From positions 1-64,000 of the forward strand of contig JABANP010000281.1 in assembly GCA_013115135.1 (NCBI GenBank): DNA of 64,000 nucleotides. Direction: 5' to 3'. The notes below the pieces were generated by a model. It was not told the DNA's origin, ran no database searches, and worked only from the letters and a program-made list of their open reading frames with translations. Below are positions 12,671 through 23,518 of the stretch, one piece after another (position 1 is the stretch's first letter; each line of letters opens with the position of its first letter). Source of the stretch: Perkinsus olseni (lineage: Eukaryota > Perkinsozoa > Perkinsida > Perkinsidae). The position numbers were made by a program, and so were the translations under genes.

Positions 12671-12936
12671 AGCAGCAGCAACCGCCGCTTCAACACTGAG
12701 GAACAACAAACCCATAACGGAGCAGCAGGAGCGAGATGCCACCCCAATCCACTACGAGGCCCATTTACCATTATCCAGAACCAGAATGATGGTTCCCAGA
12801 ATGACTGATGACGAGAGGACTGAAGGGGTGAATGGCGGGGCCCGTCCATTGGGAAGTGCCAACCCAACAATCCCTTGCCAAGATACAGAGAAATGGAACT
12901 TCATAATGGGGTAGCAGCACAAAGCGGGAGGAATAC

Positions 12937-13143
12937 TGATGCATGCAGTGTCATGGGAGGTGCTCCCGGATGATACCCACAGAGCCAAGGAACTAGCCCC
13001 GCTTTCAAGACGGGACTATCGCCAACTTCAAACTTTATACTGGGAGGAGAGTGTTAGTCAGGTAGGGCGATAGACATGCTGTGAGAGCATCAGGTGGGAG
13101 TGCCCGAGAGGAGGGCCCTGCTGGCAGGCGGACAGAGGACCCT
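12937..13143. repeat. 207-bp dispersed direct repeat, copy B
   Basis: Near-identical partner of 9932-10138, same orientation. It lies about 270 bp upstream of the minus-strand start of the SAP-J-FN3 gene (12670). A splice-acceptor-like end (CTGCATGCATCAG on minus) occurs in this copy. Confidence 0.85.
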
Positions 13144-13465
13144 CTACCCCTCGGCAGGGGTGTCGATAATGGTGTGGAGGACCAGAAGGTGTTGGGAGCA
13201 TGACCGAGTGGTGCTCTGGGAGGCACCAAAGGCGGAGGAGCATTCACCATCCGTGTTGGAGGAGATGATAGGCGGACGACTCTCGTTCTGGTACGGCACA
13301 GCAGGGATCGAATGCCCACTGCAACAACTTCGCTGAGCCTACCTGCCAGGGTCGGCCCTAGGCATCGACGGGGGCAAGGGAGTGCTCCTGTAGATCCTAG
13401 TGTCACCTCGACGGAACGTGTTGGTTATCCTGACCGACAATGGCAAGGCGAGGACGGCAGGATTT

Positions 13466-14554
13466 CTACCTGATCACCCGACCCTGACGAGGTTCTATAG
13501 GCCTGGCTGCCGGCAACGGTGGTTCCCTAACTGAAGGCACTGGCACCGTGGGCTCCACGGGCGTCGTCTGGACCCAGCTGTCGCGAGTGAGTCGACGGCA
13601 GCAGAGATGCTGTGATTCCACCCCTTCCGTCTGACAGGCCCGGTCCACGACGGAAACGGGTCTTCGGTAACTGTGCTGGTATCCCACAGAGCAGCGTCTG
13701 CAGGATGCTGGCGTACCTGCTCTCCACTACATCGTCTGGAGGTGGGAGATGGCCGCTGGCGACGGCGGCCCCCAAGGGTATCCACTGGGGGTCCACATTG
13801 GCTGGGCTATAGTCCTGTGACTCGTCCTGAGTGTCGTAGCCCAGAGGGCTATACGAGGACTCCCCCGTCGGCAAACGACGGAAGCTCTCTCGCTGCAGGG
13901 CTGGAAACGGTGGTCTTATGACGCCCAATGGAGAGAGCCGAGGTTGGCGAGGGCCCGTGACCTGCTGCACCTCGACTTCCCCACCGCAGCCTCGCAGCAG
14001 CCTGGTATCACCTCCATACGGGTCTCATAGGCCATACTAGCACTAGAGATCAGAGCCACGCCACTAGGGCTCGAAGCGGTAGTGGCTGAACACGGCAGCC
14101 CAGGGAGGGACGAAAGTGAATCCACTCAGAGCTACCAGGGGTCCGCCAGTGGTCCTTTGACTGCGGGAAGGGCTTGACGTCGGCGCTAGGCGGCCTTTCC
14201 GGCGTCCAAGGCATACTGTTGTAGTGCAGCGGGACGCTCATATGGATGGCGTTGTCAACAGTAGTTCTTCTGCGATAGACGCCATCTGTCTTGTCGGATA
14301 TTGGGGAGATGGATTCCGCCGAGGAGGACGGCTGCCTTCCCTCACGCTCCTCCTCCTCCTCCGACTACAGAAAACACACGCTGCAAAACAGCTGAGCCTT
14401 CCTAGATTACCTCCGATGGCGGGTGGTAAACCTTCGCAGGGAACGGCTCTAGCATTCCTTGCTGCTGCTGCCTCGAGGCACCAGTTCTGCCATCACCGAC
14501 GACGAGCCTTCTCGGAGTTTGAGACCTTCTCGAGGGACGGCCGAATATGGGCAT
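13466..14554 (-). CDS. Low-complexity Ser/Pro/Arg-rich protein, unrecognised (multi-exon)
   Basis: Not recognised. From ATG 14554 (MPIFGRPSRRSQ) the frame can be carried through three in-frame GT-AG introns: VYHPPSE/SEEEEEER, HWRTP/ATTASS (phase 1) and ETRME/VQQVTGP. This gives a disordered protein with a poly-Glu run and YDTQDESQDYSP. Past about 13640 two frames compete: one runs on from LCGIPAQLPKT, the other holds VVDRACQTEG and ends QGRVIR at 13466, so the last exon is uncertain. There are no catalytic motifs. It lies between the two J-FN3 genes on the same strand. Confidence 0.45.
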
Positions 14555-14821
14555 GGATAAAAATAGAGACTGGGAGGTAGCGGCGATTCCATTGAACACA
14601 ACGAGAGGATCCGCGTGGTAGCAGCATACATTCGCGTGTCTTGAAGCACTCGGGCCTTGGCCCGCCACCTAGAGACAAGGGAACACGCTAAAACGGTATG
14701 AAGGAGACGAGCCTACCTCTCCGTCACTTGTGGTATCCTCCAGTCCGGCTGATGAGGCGAATGGGAAGGGGAGTCGTGTCCGCCTTGGCTTGACAGTGTC
14801 TGCTCATTGGGTAGTATATCC

Positions 14822-15829
14822 TCACATACGGGGAGGCCTTGGATTGAGGGATACATGCAGTAGGGCAGTGGGTCCTTGACCACTGGGATTGGTGGCATTA
14901 ACCGTTACTTGAAACTGTTGTCTTAAGAATAGGGTATCATTACCCCTCCGCCCTTGGGAGGATATAGCACATTCCACCCAGCCATCATCAGTAGTAGATC
15001 CCTGGGCATTAACAACACCTTGCTCGATTGGAGTGGTACCGGGGGCAGAGGCAACCACTCGATAAGAGCTCACCGTCCTCTTATTGACATCAGTCGGTGG
15101 CCGCCATTGGACCACCAATACCTCCCCTTCCATTCGATAAGTCAACTCTTGAACTCTTCCCGGTGGTGCTGTGGTGGCCTCTTCAAGGAGCTTTATAGCC
15201 TCCTGTGCCGCGGAGTTTATGCGTTGGAAGGCAGCCCCAGCCCTACCCCTCAGATGCTTCTCATTGGCGGTCTTATCGGGGTGCACTACTTTACTAAGTG
15301 CTCGGAGCTTCTTCTTCACCTCCCCAACATTACTCGGTAGTCTCGGTAGGCCGAGTACTTGCATTGGAGTAGCCGACCTAGGCAACCTCTCTATCCTCTC
15401 CAACTCCACCATCAACGGCGACTTCACTCCTTGCCGCTTCCCATCATCACCGCCGCCACTCGGACCATCATCATCCCTCAGGCCGAGGTCCACGCGCCTA
15501 TGCTTGCTCGAAGCCTCGTTACCATCACCACCAGTGGCGCTCCTCTTCCCCATGGGCGAACCCAGGCGCCTCCTGACCATCGGGGGCAATACCGGGCCCC
15601 TACTAGCCCCATCAGTCCGCTTTCTCTTCCTCCCTACTCTCTCCTCCTCGAGTCGAAGTCTTCTTACCATTTTTGCTGGTCTCGCCTCAGCCTCGAAGAA
15701 GCCACGCAGCCTTTTGCCTCCGCTAAGGGACCGCTCCATGGTTTCGTCTCCGTCCCGAAAGCGTGAATATGTGGCTTCTAATAAAGGTGAGCCCATCACA
15801 CCCGACATCGGAGAGCCAGGCGGTGACAT
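14822..15829 (-). CDS. DnaJ / FN3 protein, second copy of the module, 335 aa
   Basis: Single exon from ATG 15829 (MSPPGSPMSGV) to TGA at 14822. Residues 1-135 are basic and disordered (RRLRLEEERVGRKRKR) and unlike the N-terminus of the sister gene at 11120-12670. From KSPLMVELERIERL onward it is almost identical to that gene: J-like domain with VVHPDKT, then an intact FN3 domain ending SLNPRPPRM. There is no SAP-like segment here. Inference: a J-domain co-chaperone-like protein, probably nuclear given its basic patches. The abrupt change from near identity to no similarity near 15430 marks a module junction. Confidence 0.75.
   Translation of the reverse strand: MSPPGSPMSGVMGSPLLEATYSRFRDGDETMERSLSGGKRLRGFFEAEARPAKMVRRLRLEEERVGRKRKRTDGASRGPVLPPMVRRRLGSPMGKRSATGGDGNEASSKHRRVDLGLRDDDGPSGGGDDGKRQGVKSPLMVELERIERLPRSATPMQVLGLPRLPSNVGEVKKKLRALSKVVHPDKTANEKHLRGRAGAAFQRINSAAQEAIKLLEEATTAPPGRVQELTYRMEGEVLVVQWRPPTDVNKRTVSSYRVVASAPGTTPIEQGVVNAQGSTTDDGWVECAISSQGRRGNDTLFLRQQFQVTVNATNPSGQGPTALLHVSLNPRPPRM
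14843..15430. repeat. Duplicated J-FN3 module, copy 2
   Basis: Partner of 11065-11655. This copy keeps the open frame through the end of FN3. Confidence 0.9.
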
Positions 15830-16525
15830 CAGAGGAAGGGCTCGAAAAGAAGCCGCAGAGATAACGCCCTAGTCCAGTACTACCTTGTATAACAGACGGC
15901 AATTCATCTCGATTCCTACGGACCAAAGAAGCACCCCAGGTTGTGAATTGACCACTAGCACAAACTCTCCGGCTTTAATAACGATCAACGAGGCATTCAG
16001 CTTGGTGCTCTCCTCAAGACGGGGGCTGCTGACACGAGGCCCTTAAGGGGATGACGAGGAGGCATGGAAAAGAATCAATCCTTCATGGAAGACTGAAAGG
16101 GCGAGTCTGTATCGAGCGGCGAACAGAGCCCTTCCCTGATACGCAAGCCACAAAGCGCCCCGAGATGATATTTTATACAGTGTAGTTTGACGAGTCCGAT
16201 AATCGTTGTGGCCTCCGTGAATCTCAGAGGCCTGTGTCCCACTTGTCTTCCGATACCACAACAGCCACCTGACGAGAAGTACAACTGCGGCGACCGTGGA
16301 ACGATGACAGTCCTTAGAAGAGGAGCAGAGAAGACGTGATGCTCTCTACTGCAGAAAGAAGCAACCCGAGCCCGAGCGGTGCCGAATTCACTGGCCGCAT
16401 TGGAAACGACAAGAAAAGCGCCTCTGTGGGCTCAATCCCCACTGAATGCATGATAGCGGAGACGAACGGATATGTGCGCAGTCAAAGTCCTGCAGCGGAG
16501 GCCTAGAGGCTCAATGGGAGTCGTT
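15830..16525. other. Intergenic, no gene supported
   Basis: Only short frames are present, for example a minus frame of about 72 codons at 16043-16261, without motifs. It lies between the J-FN3 gene start and the 3' end of the RBM39-like gene. Confidence 0.5.
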
Positions 16526-18632
16526 CTACTGCCCAGTTCCTACCAGCTGTCTCCCTGCAAACCATCGTCTATTGAGGCCTAGGGCGCACTTAGCGGCTGC
16601 TGATCCGGTCGTGAACTTCAACCAGCAATCTCCATTCTCCGAGGCCTCGTCAAGCCAGCACCCGACTATCGTGCCGAAGCGGTTCGCCTCGGATCTGGCG
16701 ACGGGCAGGAATAAGTAACCAACCTAAAGCATACCGACCAGCCTTACTTGACATCGTCTGTGATCTCCTTGAAGAACTTCTCCGGACCCCCTTCATGCAT
16801 GAGCTGGTCCCCCGCAGCCCAAAGATTCCGTAGTATCAACACTCGACTGCCAGTGCCCGTAGCAGCCCCCGAGGCTGCGGAAGCCAAGTTGGATGCCGGG
16901 AGTCTCGTAGCCGGACTTCATCAAGAGGGAGCTGCCCTCTGTGATAGGCTCTCGGACCATGGCACGCATGAGCCGGGCTCGAGAGAGATTGTCTTTGAGC
17001 AAACCGGTATGCGTGGAAGGGCCCTCGTCGTTATCCTCGACCAAATCAAGATCGGTGTTAGGTCCCATGACCGCCGATGACCTGATGCCCACCGATAGCT
17101 GCTCGCCGTCCTCACGGCCCCCTCCCCATTACGTGACTCCTGCTGTCGCTGCCGACGTCGCCATGCCCACCTTCAACTCCTTGCCTCCAATCATCATCCC
17201 TGAAGGAATCGCATCATCGAAAAGCCTTGTGCAGGGGAACTCTTACCACTGAGCCCCTTGAGGGCGCTCCTAGCATGGTCCGGGTCGCCGTACTGGACGA
17301 AGGCGTAGGTGCCACCTTCACCCTGGTTTCGAGGGTGGCGATCGACGAAGTCAAGTGGACCTGCACCACACAGTCCTTGGCAATGAAAGACTCATAAACG
17401 GTACTACCGAATGGCTGGAAGAGAGCTCGCAGGTCATCCTCGCTGAGATCGGCCACGAGATTAGCGCTTCCACCAACATACAGTCTGAGTGGGGCAGATG
17501 AACGGGCAGTCCGATGCAACAAAACGGCCTACCGGCACTCGTTCACTCTCTCCCCAGATGGGTTGATGACTGCCTGGGTTGAGTTAAGATTCTTCTCAGC
17601 CTGGCTCGGCTGGATATTCGCCCCATGCCCCAACTTCGTCCACAAGGAGGTAGGCTCTATCCCGAGGGCCTTCATAGCGCTTTCCTGCTCCTCGAACTCT
17701 ACGTAAGCGATGCCCTTGGACCTCTGGGAGCGGCCATCTCTGATGATCTGGACGTCCCTCACCTTGCCAGCCATCTTGCTCATGATCAGATACACCGTAC
17801 GGTCCGTAACGTCCATACCCAATTGTGCTATCAGCACGGTTCGCGAGGCTCGGGACCGACTCTGGTGCTGATGCTCCCTTCGGGAATCCTCCTCTTTACC
17901 CCTCTTCTGCGACCTAAGATACTCCTCTTCATCCTTGGACCGCCTTGTCCGACGACCATGAGAGGGCGGAGGCGACCGACTACTTTCCCTCCTCGAACGC
18001 CTCGGACGACTACGCGACCGGGAGCGACTAGCAGAGCCTCTTCGACGATGCCGGGGCTGTTGGTGATGGCGATCACCCTCAACATCACGACGGCGGATCT
18101 CACGATCATCATCTCTATCACGACGCCGCTCATGATCATCTCCTTCTGCATCACGACGTCGTATCTCACGATCGTCCTCCCTCTCACGGCGCCGCACTTC
18201 ACGAGCTTCATCTTCCTCGCGACGATGCTCTTCACGACCGCCCTCGCGACGATGATGTTCCGCATGATCATCTTCCTCGCTACGACGACGCTCCTCACGA
18301 CGGCCTTCCTCGTCAGGACGACGCTCCTCACGACGGCCTTCCTCGTCAGGACGACGCTCCTCACGACGGCCTTCCTCGCTACGACGACGCTCCTCACGAC
18401 GGCCTTCCTCGCTACGACGACGCTCCTCACGATCGCCTTCTACATCACGACGACGTCCCTCGCCATCGCTTTCTACATCACGACGACGCTCCTCGCGGTC
18501 TTCTTTCTCCTCGGGAGGAGTCTCGATTTGATCTTCTTCTCCACGTGGCTGAGGCCGTGGAGATTGAGATGGGGAGCCATCCTCCGAAGTCGGCATGACG
18601 ACAAGACGCGCAACTACTCGGTGGGCCTCCAT
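16526..18632 (-). CDS. RBM39/CAPER-like SR splicing factor, three RRMs
   Basis: Seen: the N-terminus (ATG 18632, or 18596 at MPTSEDG) is a long Arg/Glu/Asp/Ser region followed by an RS stretch (SASRSRSRSRPRRSRR). RRM1 has ASRTVLIAQLG, KVRDVQIIRDGRSQRSKG and IAYVEF, ending in QPSQAEKN, a hallmark of the RBM39 group. After a 48-nt intron, RRM2 has LYVGG, DLRALFQPFG and TYAFVQYGDPDHARSALKG. The last domain has RVLILRNLW, a phase-2 intron, then NRRWFAGRQL, the RWF motif of a U2AF-homology motif (UHM), and stops at 16526-16528. Known: RBM39 bridges 3' splice-site recognition through its UHM. At least five introns fit in frame; the linker exon before the UHM (about 16850-17100) is not settled. Fits the heavily intron-split genes around it. 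Confidence 0.88.
18264..18430. repeat. 33-bp coding minisatellite in the RS/RE region
   Basis: About five 33-bp units in tandem encode an 11-residue unit of the form REERRRSEEGR or REERRPDEEGR in the RBM39-like protein. The units differ by a few bases. Confidence 0.85.
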
Positions 18633-19044
18633 TCGCGTGTCAGTGTTGCTGATTGAAAGCCTCCCACGCAACAACAATGAGTGGAAACGATCAAAGTGCC
18701 ATTCACAGCAGCATGTAAGCCCTGACTGAGAGTCGCTCCTGCCTTACCAACTCGACCCACGGATGATCTCATTCAATCTGAAGATTAATAACTAAGGCGT
18801 AATAACAAAGCGAGGAGCCCTGTACGGCTCTGACTGAGTTTACCAACGAAAAATGGTCTTTTCTTGACCAGAGTAAGATTCACGCGCGGCGGCGAGCGGC
18901 GTTCTCCTGCCACACGCAACTCGAAAAGCAACGTGAAAAGGTACTATAAAAAGGAAAATGGACCGGTCGCCGTGGTACTCCTGCTTGTCAAAGTCCCACT
19001 GTCACTGTGACCAGAAAAAAAGATAAATCGCCGAGTGACGGCTG
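18633..19044. other. Intergenic, probable promoter region of RBM39-like gene
   Basis: No coding frame of note. It lies between the 3' end of citrate synthase and the start of the RBM39-like gene, both on minus, so it should hold the terminator of the first and promoter of the second. I see no definite motif. Confidence 0.4.
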
Positions 19045-20901
19045 TCAACTCCTTTCCCGAGGGCTGGTAAATTCTCCAAAAGTTTTCAATTCTACGTACT
19101 TGTCAATATCAAAGGCCACCTCTCCTTCGAGGGACGCCTCGCTAGCCGAGTCAGGGTGGTCCGGGTCTTCCTTGTCACGCATGTACTCCCTCATCCGACT
19201 GCCAACATAAATCTGTCGCGGTCTTCCTATTCTGAGCTGACCCTCAGAGATCATCTCCCTCCACTGGGTGATCCACCCTATAGATCGGGCCATGGCGAAC
19301 AGCACCGTGTACATACTCACTGGGAATCCGATAGCCCTCAGCATTATACCAGAATAAAAATCAACGTTAGGATACAGCTTCCTCTCTGTGAAGTAAGGGT
19401 CCTTCAGAGCTGCCTCTTCCAGAGCAACGGCCAGCATCAACTGAGGGTCGTCACGGTAACCGCAGGCCTCAAGTACTTCACCAGTAAGCTTCTTCATGAA
19501 GATGGCACGAGGGTCGAAGTTCTTGTACACGCGGTGGCCGAAGCCCATGAGTCGAACGCCGTCCTTCTTCGCCTTCACGTCCGCGAGGAACTGAGGAATG
19601 TTCTCGATTTTGCCGATTTTATCCAGCATATCAATAACGGCCTCGTTCGCTCCACCGTGAGCCGGTCCCCAGAGAGAAGCAATGCCAGCCGCGACGCATG
19701 CATAGGGATTGGCTTGTGACGATCCCGCGATTCGAACCTGCGCAGGATTAAAATGCTGCACCTAAAGCCCGAACGCTGTACCACTGCGCTATTACCGTAG
19801 CCGTAGAGGCATTCTGCTCATGATCGGCATGCAAAATCAGGAACTTGTCGATTGCCTTAGCGAAGACAGGATTGACCTCGTACCTGCGCTAACCGTGGCC
19901 AGCGCGCACCCCAAGGCTAAGTCAACCACCTACTCTTCCATAGGAGTTGAGAACATCATGTGAAGGAAGTTCTCGGCCACTGTGTATTTCTTCTTGGGGT
20001 AAACTATGGGCTGTCCAATAGCTGTCTTGTATGCCATGGCCGCTAGAGTAGGCATCTTCCCAACGATACGTAGCGCCACCATGTCCCGATGGGCGGGGTT
20101 CTTCCAGTCTAGTTTATCGTGGTAGAAGGCGGACATCGCTCCCACTACAGCCACCATGATAGCCATCGGATGGGCCGAGGACTGAAGAGGCGGCTCCAAA
20201 CCGAGTGCACTCATCACTCTACCTGAAAGCCGCCGTAAAACTCCTTGAACTTCTCATGAACCATCATATGCCCTTTCATAGAAGCGTCGAATCTGAGCAA
20301 GAAATGGTCAAGATAAGAAGGGGAGCGAGGCAACTAGGGAGCTCACTTTTTATACTGCGAGCGGGTTGGTAGGTTGCCATTCAGCAGTAGAAAGCACACC
20401 TCACAGAAGTCGGAGTGCTCAGCCAAATCCGCGGCGGCATACCCTCGGTACAGTAATATTCCTGGCAACACAGGAGAGTATCCAACCTCGATGATGCTGG
20501 CTTTTGGCAAAATACCTTTGGGACCGTCTATGTAGGTGATAGCACTGGAGCATGAGGCTGTGCAGGAAAAACCCGGGTCGAACGCGAACATGCCGGTGTG
20601 AGCGCTGAGGTTACGGATGTCGATGAATTGATCACCATGAGTACCCTAAAAACTTCACATGGGAACCAGCCCTTGCACTGGACCGAAGCACACCTCTAGG
20701 ATGGGCAGCTCGTCCACGCGGCCATCGGGGAGATGCAGCTGTGCCTTACACGGTGCTAGAGCGGGGGACTGTAGAGGAGGAATGAAGCGACAGAAGAAGC
20801 ACAGCCACGTCTCGGCCTACCCCATTAGCGGCATGATTGTCAAGGCCGGTGGAAAGGAAAAACCTGGAGTCGTCACTCTGGTTGCGGATCTTAGGGGCCA
20901 T
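19045..20901 (-). CDS. Citrate synthase (multi-exon)
   Basis: Function: joins acetyl-CoA and oxaloacetate to make citrate, first step of the TCA cycle. Seen: exons join in frame through short introns at ELPILE/GTHGD, SQYK/KFDAS, YGGFQ/SSAHP, TPMEE/YEVNP and NASTAT/VRIAG. Family blocks are [44 protein letters not shown] and [14 protein letters not shown]. The three catalytic residues are present: His in [12 protein letters not shown], His in [14 protein letters not shown] and Asp in YPNVDFYSG. Start: ATG 20901 (MAPKIRNQ) plus one intron gives a full N-terminus; it is not a classic mitochondrial presequence, so an extra upstream exon is possible. The C-terminus reads [15 protein letters not shown]. 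All key residues are intact. The last intron (19738-19795) resembles part of a tRNA. Confidence 0.93.
19738..19795 (-). other. 58-nt citrate synthase intron with tRNA-like A and B boxes
   Basis: The intron is fixed by the conserved protein join NASTAT/VRIAG. Read on minus it contains TAGCGCAGTGG, a match to the Pol III A box, with a D-stem GCGC/GCGT. The next exon begins with GGTTCGAATC, a match to the B box. The T-stem and acceptor stem do not pair fully, so I do not call a tRNA gene. Confidence 0.4.
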
Positions 20902-21740
20902 GAGACAGGGGTAAACTGAAGGAGCATTCCTGCACTGCCACACGCTGGATTAGCGAATGATGAGCATCGTCCACACCGCGTCACGTTCTACGTCACGGAG
21001 GCGAGCACACGTTTAGGGACACCGGTGATGCTGGTAGTCGCTACTAGGGAGATACTGGCCCGAAATTTAGCCTGGTATGCCTCGTAGAGTGGATAGCCTT
21101 CCCTGGATCGGAAAGGGGGGAGAATGAGAGAGCACTGAGAGCATCACATGGGCTTTGGCAAGTGCACCACCACGGTTAACTGTCCCGCGCCGCGGATAGT
21201 GCAGGAAGGGGTTTGGTAAGCTGCTGGAAATCGAGAATTTGGCAAGAAGCTTTTCTCCGGTGAACACTGCGGGATGGACCGGAGTCCGGTCACCGGACGA
21301 GTACTCTGTACTCTTCTACGGTCCTGCTGGTGATGCCCGACCGAGAGCTACCAAGCGCGAAAGCACCAGCGTGTCGGACGGTTGATACTTAGGAGTATGA
21401 TACAGTGTCTACAAACTAACAAGGCATCACGCCTGAGGACGTTCACGGCGAGTATTACCTAACAGCTGGCCCCATCAACAACTTACTTCAATGCTGTACC
21501 GATCCATTTTAGGGGTCCCGGTTCGAACCCCACCAGTGGAGTTTCTCCTATAATTTTCTGTCGCGCGCCTAAAAATACCTTTTCGAGCGCATCCACACAT
21601 TTGCCGCTCCCCAGTCCAATTCTTTGGAAGCTCCCGGGCTATTCTCATCGTATTCGATGAAGGAACTCCCCATTCAACTAAGACGCGTCTCCGTGGATCG
21701 TGCCAATGCCAAGTCGCTTAGCATGGTTTGTTTTTCGACA
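20902..21740. other. Intergenic between divergent genes
   Basis: No coding frame with motifs. It separates citrate synthase (minus) from the next plus-strand gene, so it probably holds both promoters. A B-box-like GGTTCGAACCCC lies at 21520-21531 without a matching A box or clover-leaf stems. Confidence 0.45.
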
Positions 21741-23422
21741 TGCTCAACACTTCCGATGCTTCCCCAGACAGAGCCCTTTGGATCCCTAATACTGTGCTGA
21801 GGAAGGGCACCGGCTGTGAGGTTCACGATGCTCTCGAGTATGCCTCGAGGGCCAAGGACACTGGTAAGTGGGCATGCCCGAAAGAAGGCCTTTACCATTG
21901 CCGCCCTGCAGGCAGCGGCTCCCTCGCCACTCGTGCTGGATACACTCGGGTTGACGAGAAGGCCGGGGTGGCTATGGCCGTTCGCCTCATCCGCTCCAAT
22001 GCCTACCTCAACACATTCGGCAACGAGCTGGACTTGGTCGGAAGCCTCGAGGTTGGTTCCAGCCATTCACCACCGTGCCCGCCAGCCGAATTTAGGTTGT
22101 CATGTGGCTTCTGGACCACTGGCCTGACCTTGACATCATCGGCACTGTAGACCTAGCCTCTCGTCAGCTTTTACCAGCTCTCATCAAGGCAGCCGGGGTC
22201 TCTACTATCACTTGGAGGAAGGTAAGCCCTAGTGACCTCACCTACCTCTCACCCTCGTGCAGGTTCAAAAGATATTCTCCACGCTGCTCGATCGAGTGTC
22301 ATTGGGAAGCACTTCGAATCAAGCACCCAGTCATAAGATGGAAAAGTTGTGGTCCATCGCCCTCTCTAAGGTGAGAAGCCCCTAGGCCGTGCTGGTACGG
22401 TACTCCCGTGCGTCCTACAGTTCTTCTCGTCTCCTTGCTGTAGGTTTGTGAGGCGGCTTGCCACGGCGGACCTGAGGATCGTCTCTGTGGCGTGCATATC
22501 ATCCTCGATACCCTCCGCGCCATCAATAGACTCCCAAAGCCATTCTTCGCTTCTGTGCTCATGAGCTGGATCACTGATGATGCTCTCCCTGCGCTCCTGG
22601 ACGCCTGTGAAGCAGCAGACACCAGGGACTTGGGTACGGCCCGTGGTCCCTGGGTGGTACGCTTGGGAATCTTTCCTTCAGGTATAGCCCTTCAGAACAC
22701 CGCTTCGGATGCACTCCGTCTGATTCGGGAGCAGATCGGCAGCAGCACCTTCGACGATCTCTCCGGGCTCTACCGGCTGCCTAAGCGGGATCCTACGGCC
22801 AGCCGGGTGGAAGGTGCCTCGCGTCCACTCAGTAGGGCTCGCTACCTCCTCGGGACGGGCTCGTCCTTGAGTGACCGCCTCGCCATCGCCGCCCAACAGC
22901 AGTACGGCGGTGTCAAGTGCCATGCTAATATCTTTCCGCAATATTGGCAACGCCATTCTGAGCTCTCACAGCGGCGGCCATTCAGCACACCAACAGCAGC
23001 CGTACCTGGGTACAACTCCGAGTCAGAAGCCGCCGTCCATAGCCTCGGGCAGCCATTACAATTACGCGGCTAAGCTTGGACCAGCCAGCAGGGCCAGCAC
23101 CCGCTCTGGTAGTGGAATCGGGGTGTTCTCTCAAGAGTCCCCTATTGCGGGACGGCCGAGGCTCCCCAGTAGGAGAGTCTTGAGCGCGGGCACCCACGGC
23201 GGTCTGCGGGACGGGTGCGGCAGTGATGCTTCCTCGGTAATCTCGGGAACTGGGCCCCGACCCCGACCTAGGGAGCGGCCGGCTGCTGGCATGACTGAGG
23301 GAGAGAAGAGCCTGTTGGAGACCATCAGAGACAGCGACGGTGGAGCCGGCAGTGAGCTGTCGACGGCTAGGGACAACGCGAAGGGGGGAAATGCCACAAG
23401 TCCACTTGAATGTTGTAGTTGA
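21741..23422 (+). CDS. Helical-repeat-like protein of unknown function (multi-exon)
   Basis: Not recognised. From ATG 21741 (MLNTSDASPDRALW) exons join in frame: AKDTG/SGSLATR, LVGSLE/VVMWLLDHW, TITWRK/VQKIFSTLL, WSIALSK/VCEAACHGG, DTRDLG/IALQNT and a later join near 22917 into a Ser/Gly/Pro-rich tail. The first 300 residues are rich in Leu/Ala helices (LASRQLLPALIKAAG, VLMSWITDDALPALLDAC), as in armadillo/HEAT-type scaffolds; this is a fold guess, not an assignment. The tail has HYNYAAKLGP and GTGPRPRPRERP and ends SPLECCS at 23422. One 48-nt candidate intron (in TRDLG/IALQ) keeps the frame even if retained. The next gene starts 97 bp downstream on the same strand. Confidence 0.6.
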
Positions 23423-23518
23423 TTGCATGCATGTGATGTTATACCAGTCGTACTCACTACTGAGAACGTTGTTGTGTTATGAAGTAGTAAATGTGAGCGC
23501 CGCCTCCACCATTCGACC

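Noticed and set aside
17831..18430. Second minus-strand frame of about 200 codons with Val/Arg repeats
   Set aside because: Same repeat read in a wrong frame; the RRM-bearing frame is the real one.
17625..18656. Plus-strand open frame of 343 codons with a hydrophobic Leu/Thr repeat
   Set aside because: It is the shadow of the RE/RS minisatellite of the RBM39-like gene on the other strand; its repeats follow the coding repeat.
20215..20260. Frameshift in citrate synthase after FYGGFQ
   Set aside because: A GT-AG intron of about 40 nt restores the conserved SSAHPMA join.
21490..21545. Possible tRNA gene around the B-box-like GGTTCGAACCCC
   Set aside because: No A box, no anticodon arm and no pairing acceptor stem could be found.
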